A stretch of 51,982 nucleotides of DNA. Origin: Nitrosomonas ureae. Its GTDB lineage: Bacteria; Pseudomonadota; Gammaproteobacteria; Burkholderiales; Nitrosomonadaceae. The notes under the pieces are model-generated. The model worked only from the letters and a program-made list of their open reading frames with translations. It made no database searches and was not told the DNA's origin. Position 1 is the stretch's first letter, and every line of letters starts with the position of its first letter. This document shows positions 45,544-51,982 of the stretch, in pieces. The position numbers were made by a program, and so were the translations under genes. Location: positions 1-51,982 of the forward strand of contig CAMCBD010000007.1 of the NCBI GenBank assembly GCA_945872825.1, read 5' to 3'.

Positions 45544-48348
45544 TTATGCATAGTGTCGTTCTTCACCGTTGCCATAAAGATTGGTAACGCAACGCTCGCA
45601 CAAGGTGGAATGTTCTGCATGATGTCCGACATCTTGGCGATAATGCCAGCAGCGTTCACATTTTGCATGCGTGCTGGATACCACAACAATACTTTCTTGT
45701 TGCGGGTCACTGATCTGAGTCAGATGGACTTCAGAAACAATTAACACGAAGCGCAAATCATTGTCCAATGCCCTGAGTAGGGCAAAATCCTCACTATTGG
45801 CGCGTATTTCAACCGTCGCTGCCAATGAGGAGCCGATTTCCCCTTGAGCGCGGGAATCTTCTAGTTTTTTTAGAACTTGTGCACGCAATCCACGTATTTT
45901 TGTCCAACGTTGTTGCAACGATTGGGTATCCGGTTGCGCTGGAAAGGTATGCCAGTGATGCAACAGCACGCTGCCTGCTGTGTCCCCCGTCAGATGTTCC
46001 CATACTTCTTCCGAGGTAAAGCTCAGAATGGGCGCAAACAGGCGAACCAGACTATGCGCGATATGGTATAGCGCGGTTTGTGCCGAGCGGCGCGGTGTAC
46101 CTTTGGCTGCTGCAGTGTACAGGCGATCCTTGAGGATATCCAGATAGAAGCCGCCCAAGTCTTCAGAACAGAAATTGTGCAGCTTATGCACCACTTGATG
46201 GAATTCATAACACTGATAGCTTTGTGTCAAATCTTCTTGGAAAGAATCGGTAAAGGCCAGCATGTAGCGGTCAATTTCCAAGCAGTCAGTGACGGCAACC
46301 AGATCGGTCTGTGAATTAAAATCCATCAGATTGGCGAGTAAAAAGCGCAGTGTGTTACGGATGCGTCGATAGCTCTCGACGACTCGTTTCAGAATTTCTT
46401 CGGAGATGGACAGTTCGCCGGAATAATCGGTTGAAGCGACCCACAAACGCAAAATATCGGCGCCGGAGGTATCCATCACTTTCTGTGGTGCGATGACGTT
46501 GCCCTTGGATTTGCTCATTTTGTGACCGGTGCCATCCACTACAAACCCATGCGTAAGCAGTGCATCGTAAGGAGCACGGCCATTAATGGCACAGCCGGTC
46601 AGCAGCGAAGACTGGAACCAGCCGCGGTGCTGATCGGAACCCTCCAGATACAGATCCACCGGGTATTTGAGTTGGACATTTGGTTTAACGACGGTGTCGT
46701 GTGTGGTACCGGAATCAAACCAAACATCTAACGTATCGGTCAGTTTTTGGTAATCCCTGGCTTCTTCCCCAAGTAATTCAGTGGCATCCAGTGCAAACCA
46801 AGCTTCGATGCCCTGTTGTTCGACTCTTTGTGCCACTTGCTCGAGTAGCTCAAGCGATCGTGGATGCGGTGAATGAGTTTCTTTATGCACGAAAAGGGCC
46901 ATCGGAACGCCCCAGTTACGTTGGCGTGATACGCACCAGTCCGGGCGGTTCCTAATCATTGCTTCTAGGCGAGCCTTGCCCCATGCCGGGTAAAATGCAG
47001 TGGACTCGACAGCCTGCGTGGCCAGTTCACGCAGGGTTTGTTTCTGCGCAGTTGCATCGATTGCACCTTGTAGATTCATGCCAATAAACCATTGTGGCGT
47101 GGCGCGGAAAATGATGGGTGTTTTATGGCGCCAGCAATGCGGATAACTGTGCTCGATTTTTTTCAGGCAGAACAAATGTCCGCTGGTTTTGAGTGTTTCG
47201 GCAACGACATCATTAGCTTTCCACACCGAAAGACCGCCAACTAAAGGAGTGCTGGCAATAAATTTGCCATTGCCGTCAACCGGGCTTTCGCTGGGCAAGC
47301 CATAATTCTGGCCGACAAAATAATCATCCAGACCGTGCGCTGGTGCCGTATGCACAAGACCTGTCCCGGCTTCCAGTGTGACATGTTTGCCGCAAATGAT
47401 TTTTACTGTGCGCGACTCAAACGGGTGTTGCAAAGGCATATGTTCTAGCGCCTGACCTTTGCAACTAGCCAGTGTTTCGCCGCTTAAGTCAAAGCGTTCC
47501 AAGCATGCTTGTTTCAGCTCGCTGGCGAGTATCAGGAATCCACGTGTTGTTTGTACCAATGCATAGTCGAAATCTGGGTGAACGCTGACTGCCTGGTTAG
47601 CGGGTAAAGTCCACGGTGTGGTGGTCCAGATAATCGCATAAGTTGAAGCATCAGCTAGAATGGTGATGCCAAAGGCCTTACTGAGAAATTGCTGTGAGGA
47701 GGATGATTCGACTGCAAAACCTACATCAATCGCGGGTGAGGTTTTATCTTCATATTCCACCTCGGCTTCAGCCAGTGCGGAGCCACAATCAATACACCAA
47801 TTGACTGGTTTTTGACCCTGATACAGGTAACCACTCTGATAAATCTTTCCCAGTGCACGAATAATGTCGGCTTCTGTTTTGAAGTTCATCGTGAGATAGG
47901 GATTGTCCCAATCACCCAGTACGCCCAGGCGAATGAAATCAGCTTTCTGGCGCTCTACTTGTTCTTTGGCAAAAGCGCGGCAAAGCTCGCGCACTTTATC
48001 AGCCGGTAAATGTTTGCCATGTTTTTTCTCGATTTGATGCTCAATGGGTAACCCATGACAATCCCAGCCCGGAATATATGGTGCATCGAAGCCAGCCAAT
48101 GTTTTACTTTTGATAATGATATCTTTGAGAATTTTGTTGACCGCATGACCGATGTGAATGTCGCCGTTGGCATATGGGGGCCCGTCGTGCAGAATGAACT
48201 TGGGACGTCCTTTGCTGGCGGAGCGGATTTTTTGATACAGATTCTTTTCTTGCCATGCTTTTAGCATGTCCGGTTCACGGCTGGCCAGATTGCCGCGCAT
48301 CGGGAAGGGTGTATCGAGTAAATTGAGAGTTTTCTTATAATCGGTCAT
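45544..48348 (-). CDS. ileS: Isoleucyl-tRNA synthetase
   Basis: A class I synthetase of 934 residues. The HIGH-type motif is in [18 protein letters not shown] near the N-terminus, the editing domain in the middle, KMSKSKGN at about residue 600, and a C-terminal zinc ribbon shows [12 protein letters not shown] with CERC. It is full length and intact, 41 bases after ribF. Confidence 0.96.
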   Translation of the reverse strand: MTDYKKTLNLLDTPFPMRGNLASREPDMLKAWQEKNLYQKIRSASKGRPKFILHDGPPYANGDIHIGHAVNKILKDIIIKSKTLAGFDAPYIPGWDCHGLPIEHQIEKKHGKHLPADKVRELCRAFAKEQVERQKADFIRLGVLGDWDNPYLTMNFKTEADIIRALGKIYQSGYLYQGQKPVNWCIDCGSALAEAEVEYEDKTSPAIDVGFAVESSSSQQFLSKAFGITILADASTYAIIWTTTPWTLPANQAVSVHPDFDYALVQTTRGFLILASELKQACLERFDLSGETLASCKGQALEHMPLQHPFESRTVKIICGKHVTLEAGTGLVHTAPAHGLDDYFVGQNYGLPSESPVDGNGKFIASTPLVGGLSVWKANDVVAETLKTSGHLFCLKKIEHSYPHCWRHKTPIIFRATPQWFIGMNLQGAIDATAQKQTLRELATQAVESTAFYPAWGKARLEAMIRNRPDWCVSRQRNWGVPMALFVHKETHSPHPRSLELLEQVAQRVEQQGIEAWFALDATELLGEEARDYQKLTDTLDVWFDSGTTHDTVVKPNVQLKYPVDLYLEGSDQHRGWFQSSLLTGCAINGRAPYDALLTHGFVVDGTGHKMSKSKGNVIAPQKVMDTSGADILRLWVASTDYSGELSISEEILKRVVESYRRIRNTLRFLLANLMDFNSQTDLVAVTDCLEIDRYMLAFTDSFQEDLTQSYQCYEFHQVVHKLHNFCSEDLGGFYLDILKDRLYTAAAKGTPRRSAQTALYHIAHSLVRLFAPILSFTSEEVWEHLTGDTAGSVLLHHWHTFPAQPDTQSLQQRWTKIRGLRAQVLKKLEDSRAQGEIGSSLAATVEIRANSEDFALLRALDNDLRFVLIVSEVHLTQISDPQQESIVVVSSTHAKCERCWHYRQDVGHHAEHSTLCERCVTNLYGNGEERHYA

Positions 48349-48389
48349 GAAATGTTAAATTAATGGGTTAAAGGACGCCACCAGCTACT

Positions 48390-49337
48390 TTAATGGTTTT
48401 GAACTGTCAGAAAAAAGTCTTTTGCTTGCACGACATCTTTTTTAATTTGAACGATGAGTGTGTCGATATCCGCATATTTCTCTTCGTCGCGTAGCTTGTG
48501 CAGAAAGTCGACTTGTAAGTGTTGCCCGTAAATGTCCTGGTTAAAGTCAAACAGATGTACTTCCAATACAGGTTTGCCATTTTTATGGACTGTCGGTCTC
48601 ACGCCCAGACTGGCAACACCGGGAAGTATGGTTGCTGGCGATGATTGGATAGCGCCGCGTACGGCAACAACAAAAATACCCGAGAGTGGCGGGCGATTAT
48701 ATTTCAACTGAATATTTGCTGTCGGAAATCCGATCTTTTTGCCTAATTTATCCCCATCAATCACACGTCCACTGATGCTGTAAGGTCTGCCTAGTAATTT
48801 TCCGGCCATATTAAGATCGCCGGTGGCAAGTGCTTGCCGGGTAGCCGTGCTTGAAATGCGTTGATTGTCAATGGCGACACTGGGCATGACCTCTACGGAG
48901 AAACCATTTGCTGCTGAATGGGCTTGCAGCATGGCAAAATCACCCGCACGTCGTGCACCAAAACGAAAATCATCCCCCACAAGCAACCAGCGGACAGACA
49001 GCTCTTGATTCAGAATGCGCGTAATAAATTGTTCTGGGCTGATTCTGGCAAAATCATAATTGAAGCGGCAGACATGGATACAATCGACTTCTGACTGGAT
49101 TAAGTATTTCAGTTTTTCCCGCAAGCTGGTCAGGCGTGCAGGCGCTTGATCCGGAGCAAAAAATTCACGTGGATGCGGCTCGAAAGTCATTACGCAGGCA
49201 GGTAGTCCAAGCCGCTTGGCAGCATCCTTCAGACGGATAAGCATTGCTTGATGGCCTAAATGAACGCCATCAAAATTGCCTATGGTCAGTGCAATCGGCG
49301 TTTTTGCACGTATCGATGACCTTCGGCAGGTATGCAT
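48390..49337 (-). CDS. ribF: Riboflavin kinase / FAD synthetase
   Basis: A bifunctional enzyme of 315 residues, making FMN and then FAD from riboflavin. The N-terminal nucleotidyltransferase shows TIGNFDGVHLGHQAML and a late ISSTATRQAL. The C-terminal kinase domain shows GRVIDGDKLGKKIGFPTANI and LRDEEKYADIDTLI. It heads the operon with ileS and lspA and is divergent from slmA. Confidence 0.94.
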   Translation of the reverse strand: MHTCRRSSIRAKTPIALTIGNFDGVHLGHQAMLIRLKDAAKRLGLPACVMTFEPHPREFFAPDQAPARLTSLREKLKYLIQSEVDCIHVCRFNYDFARISPEQFITRILNQELSVRWLLVGDDFRFGARRAGDFAMLQAHSAANGFSVEVMPSVAIDNQRISSTATRQALATGDLNMAGKLLGRPYSISGRVIDGDKLGKKIGFPTANIQLKYNRPPLSGIFVVAVRGAIQSSPATILPGVASLGVRPTVHKNGKPVLEVHLFDFNQDIYGQHLQVDFLHKLRDEEKYADIDTLIVQIKKDVVQAKDFFLTVQNH

Positions 49338-49535
49338 GAGCAGGAAACCCTAAAATTAGTAATTCTAGCTTGTTTCAGGCGAACAGGTCTAGTTCGTATC
49401 CGATTATTATGACTATTGAGTATTTGCCAAATAGACCAACAGTGAGTAATCTAAAGGAAAGCAGAATAGTTTTTGCGCTGGTCTGTTAATTTGTTATATT
49501 TCATCTATTGTCTTTGTTTCTTCGCGGTTACCCAA

Positions 49536-50139
49536 TTGAAGCCTTCCTATCAGTCAGTAAAATCCAGTGAAAGAGAAGATCAGATCCTGCAAGCTTTGGC
49601 CAGGATGCTGGAGCATTCGCAGAGGAAAAGGATTACCACCGCAGCGTTAGCTGCTCAGCTGGGAATCTCAGAATCATCAGCTGTATCGCTGTTTTTCCAA
49701 TAAGTCACAGATGTTTGAGGCTTTGATTGAATTTATTGAGCGGACATTGTTTTTGCTGATTAACAAAATTCTTCAAGATGAAGATTGTGGCATAAAGCAG
49801 ATCGAAAAATTATTGTTACTGTTATTAGGTTTTTCGCAAAAAAATCCGGGCATGACGCGTATCCTGATCGGTGATGTGTTGGTAAATGAGAATGAACATT
49901 TGCAGTTACGCATTAATCAATTGCATGATCGGTTGGAAGCCACTTTAAAACAGGCGCTAAGGTTTGCTGTCAGCGAGCATCAAATAACCACTAACCTTGA
50001 TGTTGCGGCGCAAGCTAATTTATTCATGTGCTTTGTTATTGGCCGCTGGTATCAGTTTGTGAAAAGCGAGTTCAAGCGTGACCCACTCGCAAACTGGGAA
50101 GTGCAGCGGCTGAATTTGCTTCCTGTGGAATTTCTCTAA
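49536..50139 (+). pseudogene. slmA: Nucleoid-occlusion factor SlmA (TetR family), frameshifted
   Basis: The first frame, from a possible TTG start at 49536, reads REDQILQALARMLEHSQRKR and ITTAALAAQLGISES, the TetR helix-turn-helix. It then leaves the family pattern and stops at about 49703. In the next phase LYRCFSNKSQMFEALIEFIE continues from 49681 to 50139, matching the rest of SlmA. One extra base around 49671-49684 (TCATCAG) explains it. SlmA binds DNA and blocks FtsZ rings over the nucleoid. A real break would remove DNA binding or the protein altogether. A sequencing or assembly error is a serious alternative here. Confidence 0.72.
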
Positions 50140-50156
50140 AGCGTAAAAACAACGAT

Positions 50157-50933
50157 TCACTGGGCATCAGTATCAGCAGATACTGATGAATGACATACCG
50201 GGCAGGCTGGATCTTTGTGCAGTTTGATCGTGCGCCAGTTCATAGCGATGCTGTCCAATAACTGCAAGCGGCCATTCAGACTTTCTCCAATATTTAATAG
50301 GATTTTTAGTGTCTCTGCAGCTTGCATGCAGCCGATAATGCCAACTAACGGCGAGAATACACCCATGATTGCACAAGGCATATCTTCGTGTTCTCCGGCG
50401 GTAATTGGATATAAACAGTGATAACAAGGGCTATCAGCATGGCGTAAATCAAATACGCTGACTTGTCCATCAAAACGTACTACGGCACCGGAGATCAAAG
50501 GTTTCTTTTGCGTAACGCAAGCTTGATTCACGTGGTGGCGCGTGCCGAAGTTATCGCTGGCATCGACTACAGCATCCACTCCTGTAGCAAGTTGTAATAG
50601 TTTTGTCGCGTCGGCCTGCTCCTGGATTGTGATGACGTTGACTTCCGGATTAATTCTGGCGAGCGTTTGCTTTGCTGAGAGAACTTTTGCTAAACCAATC
50701 GAATTACTGTCATGGATAATCTGTCGCTGTAGATTGGTAAGATCAACCTGATCACCATCACAAATGATCAGGTTGCCCACACCGCTGGCAGCAAGGTAAA
50801 GCGCTATCGGAGAACCTAAACCGCCAGCACCGACAATTAATACGCGTGATTGATTGAGCTTCTCCTGCCCCGCAATATCAATTTGAGGGAGCAGGATATG
50901 ACGGCTATACCGAAGTAGCTGGTTGTCATTCAC
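50157..50933 (-). CDS. moeB: MoeB/ThiF-type adenylyltransferase
   Basis: A 258-residue E1-like enzyme that adenylates the C-terminal Gly-Gly of MoaD or ThiS for molybdopterin or thiamine synthesis. ATP-binding GAGGLGSPIALYLAASGVG, the Arg/Lys motif DLTNLQRQI and zinc Cys pairs CYHC and CPVC are present. Which carrier it serves cannot be told. It starts 12 bases after the protease gene ends, so the two are probably co-transcribed. Confidence 0.9.
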   Translation of the reverse strand: MNDNQLLRYSRHILLPQIDIAGQEKLNQSRVLIVGAGGLGSPIALYLAASGVGNLIICDGDQVDLTNLQRQIIHDSNSIGLAKVLSAKQTLARINPEVNVITIQEQADATKLLQLATGVDAVVDASDNFGTRHHVNQACVTQKKPLISGAVVRFDGQVSVFDLRHADSPCYHCLYPITAGEHEDMPCAIMGVFSPLVGIIGCMQAAETLKILLNIGESLNGRLQLLDSIAMNWRTIKLHKDPACPVCHSSVSADTDAQ

Positions 50934-50945
50934 GATCCTTGTGAA

Positions 50946-51982
50946 TCAGCTGTCGGTTTCATCACTTTTTTTCTCAGGTGGTACAGTAATACCCTTAAAG
51001 TAATTCATGGCTTGAGTTAGCAAAAGATCTTCCGCCGAGCCAAACTCGATAGGAGTTTTATCTTTCTTGTCTTTAGCCTTAGTTGCTTTTTTCTTGTTGA
51101 CAGGTTTTTGTGCGGCTTTTTCTGTATCCGAGCCAGCATTCTTTGTTTCTGTTTTTTTGCCGCTCGTTAAATGACGATTCAGATCCGCTTCACGCAAACG
51201 TTGATCACCACCACTATCGGCTTCGTCCAGAATATCTGGAGTAATTCCTTTTGCCTGGATAGACTGGCCATTGGGGGTGTAGTAGCGCGCAGTTGTCAAC
51301 TTGATCGCTGTGTTATTTCCTAATGGTAATATCGTTTGAACAGATCCTTTGCCGAACGTTTGTGATCCCATTACTACAGAACGTTTATGATCTTGCAAGG
51401 CGCCTGCCACAATTTCTGATGCTGAAGCAGAGCCGCCATTGACCAATGTGATCATCGGTACGGTTTTGACTTCAGAAGGCAATCCTTTTAAATAATCCTC
51501 ATCAGGACCGCGCAGATAATACTCAGGGTTGGCGTGCAATTTCATTTTTGCATCAGCACTGCGTCCTTCTGTGTATACAACCAGTGCATTTTCTGGCAGA
51601 AAAGCGGCGGATACAGCGACAGCACCATTGAGTAATCCACCTGGATCATTGCGCAGATCCAATATTAATCCTTTCATGGAACCAGTATTCTCAGCAAACA
51701 GTGTCCTGATAGCTTGTGCGAGATTCTCACCGGTTTGTTCTTGAAACTGCGTGATGCGGATATACGCATAACCAGGTTCGATCATTTTCGATTTGACACT
51801 CTGGATTTTTATGATGTCACGCACTAAATTAAACACCAGCGGTTCTGTTTCACCTTCCCGCACGATAGTAATCTTTATGGGAGTATTGGGTTTGCCGCGC
51901 ATGAGCTTAATTGCATCATTCAAAGTCATCCCTTTTACAATAGTGTCATCCAGTTTTACAATCAGATCACCAGTTTTGATAC
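50946..51982 (-). CDS. ctpA: Carboxy-terminal processing protease (S41), partial
   Basis: The 3' part of the gene, running off the right edge (the last visible upstream codons are in frame: IKTGDLIVKLDDTIVKGM). It shows the end of the PDZ domain, then the S41 protease with LILDLRNDPGGLL, NGGSASASEIVAGAL with the catalytic Ser, and GSQTFGKGSVQTI with the catalytic Lys. A Lys-rich linker (about 20 Lys in 70 residues) follows, with a C-terminal QAMNYFKG. It is a periplasmic protease that trims C-termini of envelope proteins. Confidence 0.92.
   Translation of the reverse strand, partial: IKTGDLIVKLDDTIVKGMTLNDAIKLMRGKPNTPIKITIVREGETEPLVFNLVRDIIKIQSVKSKMIEPGYAYIRITQFQEQTGENLAQAIRTLFAENTGSMKGLILDLRNDPGGLLNGAVAVSAAFLPENALVVYTEGRSADAKMKLHANPEYYLRGPDEDYLKGLPSEVKTVPMITLVNGGSASASEIVAGALQDHKRSVVMGSQTFGKGSVQTILPLGNNTAIKLTTARYYTPNGQSIQAKGITPDILDEADSGGDQRLREADLNRHLTSGKKTETKNAGSDTEKAAQKPVNKKKATKAKDKKDKTPIEFGSAEDLLLTQAMNYFKGITVPPEKKSDETDS

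Overview
The window reads as a betaproteobacterial chromosome, most likely Nitrosomonas-like (Nitrosomonadaceae). This is inferred from the mix of genes: a PEP-CTERM tail, a four-helix copper-binding protein near a Crp/Fnr regulator and a di-haem cytochrome, a two-subunit pyruvate carboxylase, a large glycogen locus and the ribF-ileS-lspA operon. No 16S rRNA or ammonia-oxidation gene is present to prove it.

Layout. 1-2,900: the end of an IS3-type insertion sequence, a frameshifted serralysin-type RTX protease and two small gene remnants. 2,900-7,390: a Tat-type intradiol dioxygenase directly followed by trxB, an Smr-domain gene, a DksA/TraR zinc-finger gene, a PrxQ/BCP peroxiredoxin and an MFS transporter. 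7,421-7,496: tRNA-Arg(CCT). 7,500-13,700: an accessory island after the tRNA, with two unrecognised genes (one a three-segment membrane protein), a decayed DUF1524/HNH nuclease, a Mor-like regulator with two overlapping small genes, and an N-terminally truncated RTX protein with tandem 90-residue repeats. 13,700-19,100: a Crp/Fnr regulator interrupted by one in-frame TAG, a broken copper-binding protein, a di-haem cytochrome c, a broken small membrane protein, a low-affinity iron permease-type protein and a lipoamide-dehydrogenase-like flavoprotein. 19,150-29,860: the glycogen locus, glgC - GH57 - GH57 - pgi - glgA on the minus strand and glgB divergent. 29,900-34,700: a TIR + FGE-sulfatase protein with an in-frame TAG, then pyruvate carboxylase subunits B and A. 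35,000-37,110: a cassette-like block (a 20-codon ORF with a strong ribosome site, a DUF900-like hydrolase, two small secreted proteins, an attC-like sequence). 37,280-44,990: a 5'-nucleotidase-type lipoprotein, a frameshifted RoxA-like cytochrome, small lipoproteins, a Mut7-C remnant, a Gly/His-rich secreted protein, a pyrimidine-dimer glycosylase and a PEP-CTERM remnant. 45,000-51,982: lspA-ileS-ribF (minus), a frameshifted slmA, moeB and the 3' part of a ctpA-type protease.

How the genes fit together. The glycogen locus encodes a full route from hexose phosphate to branched glycogen (pgi, glgC, glgA, glgB) plus two different GH57 enzymes for remodelling or breakdown. ribF, ileS and lspA form a conserved housekeeping operon. 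A striking feature is how many accessory genes carry a single disabling lesion (frameshift, in-frame TAG, truncation) while nearly all housekeeping genes are intact. slmA is the exception. Either this lineage is shedding accessory genes, or part of the assembly carries indel errors. The sequence alone cannot separate the two.
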